Below are positions 35,225 to 44,998 of a stretch of DNA of 64,000 nt, one piece after another (position 1 is the first letter of the stretch; every line of letters begins with the position of its first letter). The notes beneath the pieces are model-generated. The model was not told the origin of the DNA. It saw only the letters and a program-made list of their open reading frames with translations, and ran no database searches. Origin of the DNA: Paraburkholderia guartelaensis (lineage in GTDB: Bacteria; Pseudomonadota; Gammaproteobacteria; Burkholderiales; Burkholderiaceae); the NCBI RefSeq assembly GCF_004353905.1, contig NZ_SMOD01000007.1, positions 230,826-294,825 on the forward strand, read 5' to 3'. The position numbers were made by a program, and so were the translations under genes.

Positions 35225-35610
35225 CGGATCGGTGTCTGCGTCGCGGCTTCGGCCGGGATTCCTGAGGGTGGGTTCAGCGGGTTGTGCAGGGTGTGCACTA
35301 CGCATCCAGACCGGAGGGACCTCGGCGGCTTTAGCCCAAAAATGGTGGATTCGAATCGGGCATTTTAGCACGCGCCCCCTCACCCGCCTGTGTCAGCGCA
35401 AAGACGGCTCTGGCGCGCGCGTTGCCCGCGCGGACGGCCTTCCCGCCGTGCGACGAAGGGCCGCGATGCGGCCCTGGCTGAACGGCCTGAAGGCGCTTGG
35501 GCGAGCGGTGCGCAGGCTACAATGACGGCATCGCAGTCCCGTAGTGCGCTTAGGCTTCTTGCATTCAGAAACGAGACGCCGCCCTGCGCGCTTGCCCATC
35601 TTGACACCAC
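35225..35610. other. Divergent promoter region between secA and the DciA-like gene
   Basis: On the secA side an extended -10 (TGCTAAAAT, minus strand, 35362-35370) is the best promoter candidate, with CTGACA too far upstream (23 bases) to be a normal -35. On the plus side TACAAT at 35518-35523 is a possible -10 for the DciA-like gene, with only a poor -35. The rest is GC-rich and I see no gene or SecM-like leader peptide on the secA side. Confidence 0.5.
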
Positions 35611-36084
35611 ATGAGCCGTTTCTCGCCGTTTTCAAGGTCCAGGGGACCACGCGCCCCCCAGCCGCTCGCTGAAGTGCTGAGCCGCACTGACGCGTTCGCG
35701 CCGCTGCGCGCCGGCGTGGAGCAGATCGCGGCGATCCAGCGCGACCTGAATGCGCTGCTGCCCGACTATCTCGCGGCAAGCGTCGAGCCCGGCTTCATTA
35801 AGGACGGCACGCTGGCCCTTTTCACTGCGCACAACGCGCTCGCCGCGCGGTTGCGGCATCTGGAGCCGCGGCTCGTGGCCGACCTGCAGGCGCGCGGCTG
35901 GGCCTTGAACAGCGTGCGCATCCGCGTGCGCCCCCAAGCCGTGAAAGATCCGGCACCGCCCAAGCAGGCGCGCATGACGCCGGCAGGCGCCGCAGCGCTC
36001 CAGGCGCTGAGCGAAACGCTCGAGGCTTCACCGCTGCAGGCCGCCCTCGCGAAGATGGCGGCGCGCCACATGAAAAAGCGCTGA
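35611..36084 (+). CDS. DUF721 / DciA family protein, probable replicative helicase operator
   Basis: The 157-residue protein has a DUF721 (DciA-type) domain in roughly residues 15-110 (PLAEVLSRTDAFAPLRAGVEQI; then SVEPGFIKDGTLALFTAHNALAARLR). It is followed by a basic, probably disordered C-terminus ending MKKR. DciA is the ancestral loader or operator of DnaB in bacteria lacking DnaC. Position next to secA and lpxC is typical of proteobacteria. Assignment rests on the domain pattern and location. Confidence 0.82.
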   Translation: MSRFSPFSRSRGPRAPQPLAEVLSRTDAFAPLRAGVEQIAAIQRDLNALLPDYLAASVEPGFIKDGTLALFTAHNALAARLRHLEPRLVADLQARGWALNSVRIRVRPQAVKDPAPPKQARMTPAGAAALQALSETLEASPLQAALAKMAARHMKKR

Positions 36085-36134
36085 TCCGGCGCGCCCAAGT
36101 CTCACGAAACTGCGCAACGAAGCCGCGCAAAAAG

Positions 36135-36163
36135 AAAAAGGGCAGCTTTAAGCTGCCCTTTTT
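36135..36163. terminator. Bidirectional terminator between the DciA-like gene and lpxC
   Basis: GGGCAGCTT/AAGCTGCCC forms a near-perfect palindrome flanked by A5 and T5. Confidence 0.9.
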
Positions 36164-36185
36164 ACTGGCAAATCGCTTGCGAAAC

Positions 36186-37103
36186 TCAGGCGAATGCCGT
36201 CTGTGCCTCGTAGCCGAAGCCGCGCGGCGCCTTCTGCGGATCGTCGAACGTGACGATCTCGTAGGCGTCCTCATTCGCGAGCAGCTCGCGCAGCAGCGCG
36301 TTGTTCAGGCCGTGACCCGACTTGTACGCGTCGTACGCCGCCAGCAGCGGATGGCCGACCACGTACAGGTCGCCGATCGCGTCGAGCATCTTGTGCTTCA
36401 CGAACTCGTCGTCGTAGCGCAGGCCGTCGTTGTTCAGAATGCGGTACTCGTCCAGCACGATGGCGTTGTCCATGCTGCCGCCGCGTGCGAGGCCGAGCTC
36501 ACGCATCATCTCGACTTCATGCGCGAAGCCGAACGTGCGGGCGCGCGCGATTTCGCGCACGTACGAGGTATTCGCGAAGTCCACTTCGAGCGCCTGGCCC
36601 GTCTTGTCGACGGCCGGGTGGCGGAAGTCGATCGTGAACTTGAGCTTGAAGCCGAAGTAAGGGTCGAGACGTGCGAACTTGTCGCCGTCGCGGATCTCCA
36701 CGGGCTTCTTGACCTTGATGAACTTCTTCGGAGCGTTCTGCTCCTCGATACCCGCCGACTGGATCAGGAACACGAACGAAGCCGCGCTGCCGTCCATGAT
36801 CGGAATTTCCTCGGCGGTCACATCCACGTAGAGGTTGTCGATGCCAAGGCCTGCGCAGGCGGACATGAGGTGCTCGATCGTCGAGACACGTGCGCCGTCT
36901 TTCTGCAGCACCGAGGCGAGGCGCGTGTCGCCAATCGCCATCGCCGATGCGGGGATATCAACCGGCGTCGGCAAATCCACGCGCGAAAACACGATGCCCG
37001 TGTTCGGCGCCGCCGGACGGAGCGTCAAGTCGACCTTGCGCCCCGAATGCAGGCCGATGCCGACTGTCTTCACGATTGATTTGATGGTTCGCTGCTTCAA
37101 CAT
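36186..37103 (-). CDS. lpxC: UDP-3-O-acyl-N-acetylglucosamine deacetylase LpxC
   Basis: LpxC (305 residues) is the zinc deacetylase catalysing the committed step of lipid A synthesis. The zinc site is visible as IEHLMSAC (first His) and later [11 protein letters not shown] (His and Asp). FSRVDLPTP and MDGSAASFV are further family motifs. I start at [11 protein letters not shown] (37103), the family N-terminus, although an ATG five codons upstream is in frame. A TATAAT at 37157-37162 (minus strand) is the likely -10. A small inverted repeat AAAATCCC/GGGATTTT at 37121-37140 lies in the leader. Confidence 0.96.
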   Translation of the reverse strand: MLKQRTIKSIVKTVGIGLHSGRKVDLTLRPAAPNTGIVFSRVDLPTPVDIPASAMAIGDTRLASVLQKDGARVSTIEHLMSACAGLGIDNLYVDVTAEEIPIMDGSAASFVFLIQSAGIEEQNAPKKFIKVKKPVEIRDGDKFARLDPYFGFKLKFTIDFRHPAVDKTGQALEVDFANTSYVREIARARTFGFAHEVEMMRELGLARGGSMDNAIVLDEYRILNNDGLRYDDEFVKHKMLDAIGDLYVVGHPLLAAYDAYKSGHGLNNALLRELLANEDAYEIVTFDDPQKAPRGFGYEAQTAFA

Positions 37104-37361
37104 GGTCTTCTTGCTCATTGAAAATCCCAATCGGGATTTTTTAATTCATAGCACGAATTATACTCCAGTTGCGCCGAGTCCGTCGTTTTCACCGGCGTGA
37201 CAAACTGTTTCCCCGTGTTACCCAATGGGGATGGAGCGCGGGCCGATGCCCGGAACGGAGGCGTTCCCGGGTGATCGGCCCGCTGGGCTCACGTAATGGC
37301 CTGTCACATTTGCGCCGCAGGTGCGCGTTGCTTCAGGGCAACGCAGCGCCCGCTAACGCGC

Positions 37362-37871
37362 TCATGCGCGGGTCAACGTGGCAAGTATGCTCGCAGCATC
37401 GCTCACTTCGAACTTGCCGGGTGTTTCGACGTGCAGCGTCTTGACCACGCCGTCGTCGACCACCATCGCATAGCGCTGGGAGCGGATTCCCATGCCACGC
37501 GCCGACAAATCCTGCTCCAGTCCGAGTGCACGAGTCAACGCTGCGCTGCCGTCGGCCATCATGCGTACCTTGCCCGAGGTACGCTGATCGCGTCCCCACG
37601 CGCCCATGACGAACGCGTCGTTGACGGACACGCACCAGACCTCGTCGACACCGGCCGCGCGCAGCGCGTCAAAGTGTTCGACGTAACCCGGCACGTGCTT
37701 CGCGGAGCACGTGGGCGTGAATGCGCCCGGCAATCCGAAGATCACCACGCGCTTGCCCGCCGCTTCCTTTTGCACGTCGAAGCTGTTCGGCCCCAGCGTG
37801 CAACCCTCGCGCGCGTCTTCGACGAACTCGAAGAGGGTCGCTTCGGGCAGCGTTTCACCCTGTTTGATCAT
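37362..37871 (-). CDS. Peroxiredoxin, Prx5 / AhpE-type
   Basis: This 169-residue peroxiredoxin has the Prx5 signature FGLPGAFTPTCSAKHVPGY with peroxidatic Cys55. Other cysteines (Cys24 and one in VDEVWCVSV) could serve in resolution, or the enzyme may be 1-Cys using glutaredoxin or thioredoxin. It reduces hydroperoxides in the cytosol. In Burkholderiaceae it regularly sits between lpxC and ftsZ, interrupting the order seen in E. coli. It lies about 265 bases after the ftsZ stop on the same strand, so part of its transcription may come from the dcw cluster. Confidence 0.9.
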   Translation of the reverse strand: MIKQGETLPEATLFEFVEDAREGCTLGPNSFDVQKEAAGKRVVIFGLPGAFTPTCSAKHVPGYVEHFDALRAAGVDEVWCVSVNDAFVMGAWGRDQRTSGKVRMMADGSAALTRALGLEQDLSARGMGIRSQRYAMVVDDGVVKTLHVETPGKFEVSDAASILATLTRA

Positions 37872-38136
37872 GACTCGTCCTTCGCAACGATGCGCAAGCG
37901 TGTCGCGCCGGCGTCGTGCAATGTTGGGCAACGATGTACTCCAAGGTTACACAGGAACGCCTGGCGACACCGCGCCTGTCCCCCCCACGCTCTACGCGTG
38001 GCGGGCAACCGTCCCTGCCGCGCATCCTGGCGGATGCGGCCTTGCTGGTCTTGCTCGCCTTCATTGCTACGCAGCGCGCTCTCTGTCTGCGGGCGAGGGC
38101 AACGCGTGCCCTGCCGCAGTCAGATCGGCTCGCGTG

Positions 38137-39339
38137 TCAGTCCGCCTGCTTGCGCAGGAACGCCGGGATATCGTACGTGTCGACGCCCTTTTCCTGCAGC
38201 GCCTGCACGTGCGAAGCCGCGGTGTCGCGCGACGTGCGCCACACTGCCGGCGTGTCGAGCGCGCCGTAGTCGGCCGTGTTGCCGTGGCCGCTGTGCTGCG
38301 GTGCGTACGAACCCGCCGGAGCCGGGATCGGCTGGTTGTCCGTGCCCGTGCGCAGCAGTTGCATCGGCGCGGCTTGCTGCTTCTTCGCAGCGCGGCCGAG
38401 ACCCGTTGCGACCACCGTCACGCGCAGCGCGTCGCCCATCGCGTCGTCGTACACCGCACCGAAGATCACCGTCGCGTCTTCCGCAGCATAGCTCTTGATG
38501 GTGTTCATCACTTCGCGCGTTTCCGACAGACGCAGCGAACGGCTCGACGTGATGTTGACCAGCACGCCGCGCGCACCCGACAGATCGACGCCTTCGAGCA
38601 GCGGGCTCGCCACGGCCTGTTCCGCCGCGAGGCGTGCGCGATCGACGCCGGCAACCGTCGCCGTGCCCATCATCGCCTTGCCCTGCTCGCCCATCACCGT
38701 CTTCACGTCTTCGAAGTCGACGTTCACGAGACCGTCGACGTTGATGATTTCGGCGATGCCTGCAACTGCGTTGTTCAGAACGTCGTCCGCGCACTGGAAG
38801 CACTTGTCCATCTCGGCGTCATCGCCCATCACGTCGAACAGCTTGTCGTTCAGGACGACGATCAGCGAGTCGACGTGATCCTCCAGTTGCTGCGAGCCGG
38901 CTTCCGCCACACGCATACGCTTGCCGCCTTCGAACTCGAACGGCTTGCTCACCACGCCAACGGTGAGAATGCCCATTTCCTTGGCGATCTGCGCGACGAC
39001 CGGGGCTGCGCCCGTGCCGGTGCCGCCGCCCATGCCGGCGGTAATGAACACCATGTGCGCGCCGCGCAGTGCGTCGGCGATGCGCTCACGTGCTTCTTCT
39101 GCTGCCGCGCGGCCCATCTCCGGCTTCGCACCGGCGCCAAGGCCCGTGTTGCCGAGCTGAATCACGGCCGATGCACGCGAGCGCGAGAGCGCCTGTGCGT
39201 CCGTGTTCATCACGATGAAATCGACGCCTTGCACGCCGCGGTTGATCATGTGCTGCACGGCATTGCCGCCCGCACCACCAACGCCTACCACCTTGATGAT
39301 GGTGCCGTTGGTTTCGGTTTCCAGCATCTGGAATTCCAT
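38137..39339 (-). CDS. ftsZ: Cell division protein FtsZ
   Basis: FtsZ (400 residues) is the tubulin-like GTPase that forms the division ring. GGAGGNA (21-27) and the tubulin signature GGGTGTGAAPV mark the nucleotide pocket. After the GTPase core (to about residue 320) comes a variable linker, then the conserved C-terminal peptide YDIPAFLRKQAD that binds FtsA and ZipA-type partners. GGAGGCAAC precedes the ATG. It is the last dcw gene, separated from ftsA by 141 bases that contain a hairpin. Confidence 0.98.
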   Translation of the reverse strand: MEFQMLETETNGTIIKVVGVGGAGGNAVQHMINRGVQGVDFIVMNTDAQALSRSRASAVIQLGNTGLGAGAKPEMGRAAAEEARERIADALRGAHMVFITAGMGGGTGTGAAPVVAQIAKEMGILTVGVVSKPFEFEGGKRMRVAEAGSQQLEDHVDSLIVVLNDKLFDVMGDDAEMDKCFQCADDVLNNAVAGIAEIINVDGLVNVDFEDVKTVMGEQGKAMMGTATVAGVDRARLAAEQAVASPLLEGVDLSGARGVLVNITSSRSLRLSETREVMNTIKSYAAEDATVIFGAVYDDAMGDALRVTVVATGLGRAAKKQQAAPMQLLRTGTDNQPIPAPAGSYAPQHSGHGNTADYGALDTPAVWRTSRDTAASHVQALQEKGVDTYDIPAFLRKQAD

Positions 39340-39382
39340 GTTGCCTCCGTCAAGAAAAAGATTCCGCTCCTCGGCCGTTATC

Positions 39383-39410
39383 CAGTGGAAGATCGGGCAA
39401 CCTTCCACTG
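39383..39410 (-). repeat. Hairpin in the ftsA-ftsZ gap
   Basis: Perfect 9-bp inverted repeat CAGTGGAAG/CTTCCACTG with a 10-base loop, 44 bases upstream of the ftsZ start. No T tract follows, so it is unlikely to be a full terminator. It may affect stability or processing of the ftsZ message. Confidence 0.75.
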
Positions 39411-39480
39411 CGCGCTAGCCGCCGTCACCAGCGCGATTTTCGAAGCTTGTACTTCGCCTTCTGTCCTGCGACTTCTGTCG

Positions 39481-40713
39481 TCAGAAGTTGCCGAGGAACC
39501 AGTCCTTCATGCGTGAAAAGACCTGGCCCATCGACCCCGACTGCACTGCAACCTTGCGCCCGCGCATACGCTGCGAGCGGCCTTCGACGAGCAGGCCCAT
39601 CGCCGTCGAGTAGCGCGGATTGCGCACCACGTCGGCCAGACCGCCCGCGTATTCCGGCACGCCAATGCGCACCGGCTTCAGGAAAATGTCCTCGCCCAGC
39701 TCCACCATGCCCGGCATCATCGCGGCGCCGCCCGTGAGCACGACGCCCGAGCTCAACAGTTCTTCGTAGCCCGACTCGCGCACCACCTGCTGCACGAGCG
39801 AGAAAAGCTCTTCCACGCGCGGCTCGATCACAGCGGCAAGCGCCTGGCGCGACAGCGTGCGCGGACCGCGTTCGCCCAGACCCGGCACTTCGATCATCTC
39901 GTCCGGATCGGCGAGCGCCTGCTTCGCGATGCCGTAACTCACCTTGATGTCTTCCGCGTCGGGCGTGGGCGTGCGCAGCGCCATGGCGATGTCGCTCGTC
40001 ACCTGGTCGCCCGCGATCGGAATCACCGCGGTATGGCGAATCGCGCCTTCGCTGAAGATCGCGATATCGGTCGTGCCGCCGCCGACGTCGACAAGCACCA
40101 CGCCGAGTTCCTTCTCGTCCTCGGTCAGCACCGCCAGCGACGAAGCGAGCGGCTGCAGGATGAGGTCGTTCACTTCGAGGCCGCAGCGGCGCACGCACTT
40201 CACGATGTTCTGCGCCGCGCTCACCGCGCCCGTCACGATATGCACCTTCACTTCGAGGCGGATGCCGCTCATGCCGATCGGCTCGCGCACATCTTCCTGG
40301 CCGTCGATGATGAATTCCTGCGTGAGGATATGCAGCACCTGCTGGTCGGTCGGAATGTTGATCGCCTTCGCCGTTTCGATCACGCGCGCGACGTCTGCCT
40401 GCGTGACCTCCTTCTCCTTGATGGCGACCATGCCGCTCGAGTTGAAGCTGCGAATGTGGCTGCCCGCAATACCGGTGAATACGTTAGTGATCTTGCAGTC
40501 GGCCATGAGTTCCGCTTCTTCGAGCGCTCGCTGGATAGACTGCACAGTGGCCTCGATGTTCACCACCACGCCCTTCTTGAGACCTTTCGATTCGCTCTGG
40601 CCGAGACCGATCACTTCGTAGTGGCCTTCGCCCTTCAATTCGGCGACGACGGCCACCACCTTCGACGTCCCGATGTCGAGGCTGACCAGCAGATCCTTAT
40701 AGTCTTTACTCAT
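39481..40713 (-). CDS. ftsA: Cell division protein FtsA
   Basis: FtsA (410 residues) is the actin-like ATPase that tethers FtsZ to the membrane. The actin fold starts with LLVSLDIGTSKVVAVVAEL. The phosphate-2 segment is GVVLVDVGGGTTDIAIFSEGA, and the adenosine motif is VVLTGGAAMMPGM. The C-terminal amphipathic membrane helix is visible at MGQVFSRMKDWFLGNF. It starts 27 bases after ftsQ. Confidence 0.97.
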   Translation of the reverse strand: MSKDYKDLLVSLDIGTSKVVAVVAELKGEGHYEVIGLGQSESKGLKKGVVVNIEATVQSIQRALEEAELMADCKITNVFTGIAGSHIRSFNSSGMVAIKEKEVTQADVARVIETAKAINIPTDQQVLHILTQEFIIDGQEDVREPIGMSGIRLEVKVHIVTGAVSAAQNIVKCVRRCGLEVNDLILQPLASSLAVLTEDEKELGVVLVDVGGGTTDIAIFSEGAIRHTAVIPIAGDQVTSDIAMALRTPTPDAEDIKVSYGIAKQALADPDEMIEVPGLGERGPRTLSRQALAAVIEPRVEELFSLVQQVVRESGYEELLSSGVVLTGGAAMMPGMVELGEDIFLKPVRIGVPEYAGGLADVVRNPRYSTAMGLLVEGRSQRMRGRKVAVQSGSMGQVFSRMKDWFLGNF

Positions 40714-40740
40714 ATCGTGCTCGTTGCGTGTGATGTCCTG

Positions 40741-41496
40741 TTACTTCTTGCCCGGAGCGGGCGTGTCACTGATGAAGCGCATGCCGGCCGCCCTTATCGC
40801 AAACCCGTTCGGATAACGCAAGTCCGCGTATTCGATCTCTTTGCCCCAACGTTGCGTCACCGCCGACCATGCTGCGATGAGGCGGTGCGAACGCTCGCTC
40901 AGTGTGTCGGCGTTACGCTCGCGGCCCAACTCCACCTGCATGCCGTTCGAGAGCTTCACCGTCCATGCGTAACGCGGCGAGAGCGTCACTTCGTCGGGCG
41001 TGAGCCCGAGCGGCGCGAACCACTTCTCCAGGTCGCGGTAGCGCGCAACCACCTCGGGCGCCGTGCCGTCGGGGCCGTCGAACGCGGGCAACTCTTCGTC
41101 GAGTTCGCCCTGGTTCGCCGTGAACAGCTCGCCGTCCGTGCTCACGAGCTGATCGCTGCCCCACGTACCCAGCGGTTTGTACTCTTCGAGCGTGACAGCC
41201 AGTGCGTTGGGCCACACGCGGCGCACGCTCGCGTGACGCACCCACGGCATCTGCTCGAACGCGGCGCGCGCCGTATCGAGATCGACCGTGAAGAAGTTGC
41301 CCTTCAGCCGGCCGACCACGCTCGCTCGCACGGTGGGCGAATTGATGTGCTCGGTGTCGCCCTCGATGCGGATCTCCCGCAGCGCGAAGTTCGGGCGCTG
41401 CACGAGCCAGTAGCAGCCAGCCGCCAGCAACGCGAACGCGAGCAGCGCGTGCAACGCGTTGGCGGCAAGGTTGAGCTGGCGTACGTTATTCCACAT
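40741..41496 (-). CDS. ftsQ: Cell division protein FtsQ
   Basis: FtsQ (251 residues) is a bitopic divisome protein that links FtsL/FtsB to early ring proteins. One membrane helix lies near residues 15-35 (LHALLAFALLAAGCYWLV). It is followed by the POTRA domain from about residue 38 (FALREIRIEGDTEHINSPTV) and the FtsQ beta domain including WPNALAVTLEEYKPLGTWG. It begins 60 bases after ddl and ends 27 bases before ftsA. Confidence 0.95.
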   Translation of the reverse strand: MWNNVRQLNLAANALHALLAFALLAAGCYWLVQRPNFALREIRIEGDTEHINSPTVRASVVGRLKGNFFTVDLDTARAAFEQMPWVRHASVRRVWPNALAVTLEEYKPLGTWGSDQLVSTDGELFTANQGELDEELPAFDGPDGTAPEVVARYRDLEKWFAPLGLTPDEVTLSPRYAWTVKLSNGMQVELGRERNADTLSERSHRLIAAWSAVTQRWGKEIEYADLRYPNGFAIRAAGMRFISDTPAPGKK

Positions 41497-41556
41497 TTAG
41501 AGATTGTCGGTTCAATACCGGTTCGGCAATTCGTCGGTCAGAGATTAATTAGGGGT

Positions 41557-42498
41557 TCAATCTTTTAGCGTCTGTGCCAGCACGCGTACCACCAGATCGC
41601 GATACTCGATGCCGACCGACCGCGCAGCCTTCGGCGGCAGCGAGTGATCGGTCATGCCCGGCGCCGTGTTCACTTCGAGGAAGTACGCGTTGCCTGCGCC
41701 GTCCATCATGAAATCGGCGCGGCCCCAGTCGGTGCAGCCGAGCACGTCGAACGCGCGGCGCGCGAGCTTCTTCAGTTCAGCCTCTTTCTCCGGCGCGACG
41801 CCGCAGGGAATCAGATACTGCGTCGTGTCGAGGATGTACTTCGCGTCGTAGTCGTAGAACTCACCCGCCGGCACGATCTTGATGATCGGCAGATCGAGGT
41901 CGCCCGCGATGCACGCGGTGTACTCGCCGCCGCCTTCGATGCTCTTTTCCACCAGCACGATCTTGTCGAACTTCGCGGCCTCTTCGAGCGCCGGCACGAG
42001 TTCGGCTTCCGCCTTCACCTTGATCACGGCCACACTCGAGCCTTCGCTCGCAGGCTTCACGAAGAGCGGCAGGCCGAGCTTCGCGATGATCTGCGGCGCG
42101 CGCGCCGCGTAGTCGTCTCCGCGCAGCACCGCTTCGAACGGCGGTGTGGGAATGCCGAGCTGCTGCCACACGAGCTTGCTGCGGAACTTGTCGAGCCCGA
42201 GCGCGGAACCGAGCACGCCCGTGCCCGTATAGCGAATGCCGTAGAAGTCGAGCGCGCCCTGGATCTGGCCGTTCTCGCCGTAGCCACCGTGCAGCGCGTT
42301 GAAGGCGCGCACGAAGCCTTCGTCCTTGAGCGCCGAAAGCGGGCGCTCGGACGGGTCGAACGGATGCGCGTCGATGCCGGCGCTCTGCAGCGCCTGCAGC
42401 ACGAGCGTGCCCGACTTGAGCGACACCTCGCGCTCGGCCGACACGCCGCCGTACAGCACCGCGACCTTGCCAAATTGTTTCGGATCGATACTGCTCAT
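41557..42498 (-). CDS. ddl: D-alanine--D-alanine ligase
   Basis: Ddl (313 residues) makes the D-Ala-D-Ala dipeptide used by MurF. It has the ATP-grasp fold, with [19 protein letters not shown] at the N-terminus, [15 protein letters not shown] in the ATP-binding region and [15 protein letters not shown] with the metal-binding residues. I chose the ATG at 42498 ([10 protein letters not shown]), which matches usual family length. A GTG at 42507 overlaps the murC stop by four bases and would add three residues; it is a real alternative given how common such overlaps are in this cluster. Confidence 0.95.
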   Translation of the reverse strand: MSSIDPKQFGKVAVLYGGVSAEREVSLKSGTLVLQALQSAGIDAHPFDPSERPLSALKDEGFVRAFNALHGGYGENGQIQGALDFYGIRYTGTGVLGSALGLDKFRSKLVWQQLGIPTPPFEAVLRGDDYAARAPQIIAKLGLPLFVKPASEGSSVAVIKVKAEAELVPALEEAAKFDKIVLVEKSIEGGGEYTACIAGDLDLPIIKIVPAGEFYDYDAKYILDTTQYLIPCGVAPEKEAELKKLARRAFDVLGCTDWGRADFMMDGAGNAYFLEVNTAPGMTDHSLPPKAARSVGIEYRDLVVRVLAQTLKD

Positions 42499-42503
42499 GT
42501 CAC

Positions 42504-43898
42504 TCACGCCTTCTGTTCCTGTTGGGCGATTCGGCCCGGCACGCCGCCGATCGAACCCGCGCCCATCGTAATCACCACATCGCCGTCGCGCACCACTGCT
42601 GCAAGCGCCTCCGGCACTTCATCCACGGTCTCGACGAACACCGGCTCGACCTTGCCCGCCACGCGAATCGCGCGTGCGAGCGCGCGGCCATCCGCTGCGA
42701 CGATCGGCGCTTCGCCGGCCGCATAGACATCGGTCAGCACGAGCGCATCGACGGTCGACAGCACGCGCACGAAGTCTTCGAAACAGTCGCGCGTACGCGT
42801 ATAGCGGTGCGGCTGGAACGCCAGCACGAGACGGCGCTCGGGAAACGCGCCGCGCGCCGCTGCGATCGTCGCGGCCATTTCCACCGGGTGATGGCCATAG
42901 TCGTCGATCAACGTCCAGGCGCCGCCGCCGTTGACGGGAATCTCGCCATAGCGCTGAAAACGACGGCCCACGCCGTTGAATTCCGCGAGCGCGCGTTGAA
43001 TATCGGCGTCCTTCACTTCGAGTTCGGTCGCGATCGCAATCGCGGCGAGCGCGTTCTGCACGTTGTGCGTGCCCGGCAAATTCAGCACGATGTCGAGCGA
43101 CGGCGCGTCTTCGCGCATCACCGTGAAGTACATCTTGCCTTCGCGCGCGACCACGTTGACGGCCCGCACCTGCGCGTCGGACGCGAAGCCGTAACGGATG
43201 ATCGGCTTCGAGACGAACGGCAGAATCTCCTTCACGTTCGGGTCGTCCACGCACAGCACCGCAATGCCATAGAACGGCAGGCGATGCGTGAATTCGATGA
43301 ACGCCTGCTTCAGGCGCGCGAAGTCGTGCCCGTAGGTGTCCATGTGATCGGCGTCGATGTTCGTAATGACTTCGATCACCGGGAACAGGTTCAGGAACGA
43401 TGCATCGGATTCGTCGGCTTCGGCCACGATGAAGTCGCCCGTGCCCAAGCGCGCGTTCGCGCCCGCGCTGATCAGACGCCCGCCGATCACGAAAGTCGGA
43501 TCGAGCCCGCCCGCGGCCAGCACGCTCGCCACGAGCGAAGTCGTGGTGGTCTTGCCGTGCGTGCCTGCAATTGCGATGCCCTGCTTCAGACGCATCAGTT
43601 CCGCGAGCATTACGGCGCGCGGCACGATGGGAATGCGGCGATGGCGTGCCGCGAGCACTTCGGGGTTGTCGCTGCGCACCGCGGTCGAAACGACCACGGC
43701 ATTCGCGCCTTCGATGTTCTCTTCGGCATGGCCGATCGCGATGCGCGCGCCGAGCGCGGCGAGTCGATCGGTGACCGCGTTCTTCGCGAGGTCCGAGCCG
43801 CTTACCTGATAGCCGAGGTTGACGAGCACTTCGGCGATGCCGCTCATGCCCGCACCGCCGATGCCAACGAAATGGATATGTTTGACGATGTGTTTCAT
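42504..43898 (-). CDS. murC: UDP-N-acetylmuramate--L-alanine ligase
   Basis: MurC (464 residues) adds L-alanine to UDP-MurNAc, the first amino-acid step of peptidoglycan precursor assembly. [17 protein letters not shown] is the N-terminal nucleotide-binding motif, [10 protein letters not shown] is the Mur ligase P-loop and [12 protein letters not shown] is a conserved C-terminal motif. GGGAGGAAAG precedes the ATG. Its start overlaps the murG stop by four bases. Confidence 0.97.
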   Translation of the reverse strand: MKHIVKHIHFVGIGGAGMSGIAEVLVNLGYQVSGSDLAKNAVTDRLAALGARIAIGHAEENIEGANAVVVSTAVRSDNPEVLAARHRRIPIVPRAVMLAELMRLKQGIAIAGTHGKTTTTSLVASVLAAGGLDPTFVIGGRLISAGANARLGTGDFIVAEADESDASFLNLFPVIEVITNIDADHMDTYGHDFARLKQAFIEFTHRLPFYGIAVLCVDDPNVKEILPFVSKPIIRYGFASDAQVRAVNVVAREGKMYFTVMREDAPSLDIVLNLPGTHNVQNALAAIAIATELEVKDADIQRALAEFNGVGRRFQRYGEIPVNGGGAWTLIDDYGHHPVEMAATIAAARGAFPERRLVLAFQPHRYTRTRDCFEDFVRVLSTVDALVLTDVYAAGEAPIVAADGRALARAIRVAGKVEPVFVETVDEVPEALAAVVRDGDVVITMGAGSIGGVPGRIAQQEQKA

Positions 43899-44998
43899 TG
43901 CTTTCCTCCCGCACTTACGCCCGCCACAGCCGCGCAGATGCGCGCGACCTGATCGGCGGCGTCGGGTTTCGCGAGCGCGCGAGCGCGCCCGGCCATTTCC
44001 GCCAGCGATGTTCTGGTCTGATGCCGCAACCAGTCGGCGAGTCCTTCCGCCGTCAGGTCGCGTTGCTGCACCACGAGCGCTGCGTCCTTGTCGGCAAGGA
44101 ACGCGGCGTTGGTGGTCTGGTGGTCGTCCACGGCGTAGGGGAACGGCACGAAGCATGCCGCCACACCCACGGCCGCGATTTCGGCCACCGTCATTGCGCC
44201 CGAACGGCAGACCACGAGATCCGCGTTCCGGTAGGCGCTCGCCATGTCGTCGATGAACGGCACGAGCTGCACCGTGTCATTCAGTTCGAGTCCGGCGTCG
44301 AGATAGTTTTGACGCAAGGCGTCGATGTGCTTCGCGCCCGCCTGATGCACGATGTGCGGACGTTCTTGCGGCGCGAGCAGCGAAAGCGCGCGCGGCACCA
44401 CTTCGTTGAGCGCCGTCGCGCCGAGACTGCCGCCCACCACGAGCACGCGCAGCGGACCGCTGCGCGCGGCGTAGCGTGCCGCCGGCGCGTCGACGTGTTC
44501 GAGCGCTTCGCGGATCGGGTTGCCGGTCCACTCGGCGTTCGGCAACGCGCCCGGAAACGCCACGAGCACGCGCTTGGCCAGCTTCGCGAGCACCTTGTTC
44601 GCGAGGCCGGCGATCGAATTCTGTTCGTGCAGCACGAGCGGACGGCCCGACAGCGCACTCATCACGCCCGCCGGGAATGTGATGTAGCCGCCCATGCCGA
44701 GCACGACGTCGGGCTTCACGCGGCGTAGCGCCGCGAGGCTCTGCGTGCAGGCGCGCAGCAGGTTCAGCGGCAGCATCAGCTTGGTCTTGATACCTTTGCC
44801 GCGCACGCCGCCAAAGCGCACGTACTCCATCGTGATGCCGTGCTTGGGCACGAGCGTCGCTTCCATGCCTGCGGGATTGCCGAGCCACACCACGCGCCAG
44901 CCCCACTGCTCCATGCGATGTGCGACGGCGAGACCCGGGAACACGTGTCCCCCGGTGCCGCCGGCCATCACCATGAGCGTGCGCGTTGCTGCGGTCAT
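43895..44998 (-). CDS. murG: Lipid I to lipid II N-acetylglucosaminyltransferase MurG
   Basis: MurG (367 residues) transfers GlcNAc from UDP-GlcNAc to lipid I on the inner face of the membrane. The N-terminal glycine loop [18 protein letters not shown] and the second loop [15 protein letters not shown] are the GT-B family signatures, and [14 protein letters not shown] is also typical. Its ATG overlaps the ftsW stop, and its stop overlaps the murC start, each by four bases. Confidence 0.97.
   Translation of the reverse strand: MTAATRTLMVMAGGTGGHVFPGLAVAHRMEQWGWRVVWLGNPAGMEATLVPKHGITMEYVRFGGVRGKGIKTKLMLPLNLLRACTQSLAALRRVKPDVVLGMGGYITFPAGVMSALSGRPLVLHEQNSIAGLANKVLAKLAKRVLVAFPGALPNAEWTGNPIREALEHVDAPAARYAARSGPLRVLVVGGSLGATALNEVVPRALSLLAPQERPHIVHQAGAKHIDALRQNYLDAGLELNDTVQLVPFIDDMASAYRNADLVVCRSGAMTVAEIAAVGVAACFVPFPYAVDDHQTTNAAFLADKDAALVVQQRDLTAEGLADWLRHQTRTSLAEMAGRARALAKPDAADQVARICAAVAGVSAGGKQ

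Noticed and set aside
35391..35396. CTGACA as -35 for secA
   Set aside because: It lies 23 bases from the -10 candidate, too far for a sigma-70 promoter; the extended -10 alone is preferred.
37362..39339. Peroxiredoxin between lpxC and ftsZ as a foreign insertion in the dcw region
   Set aside because: Base composition matches its neighbours and this order is, to my knowledge, normal in Burkholderiaceae.
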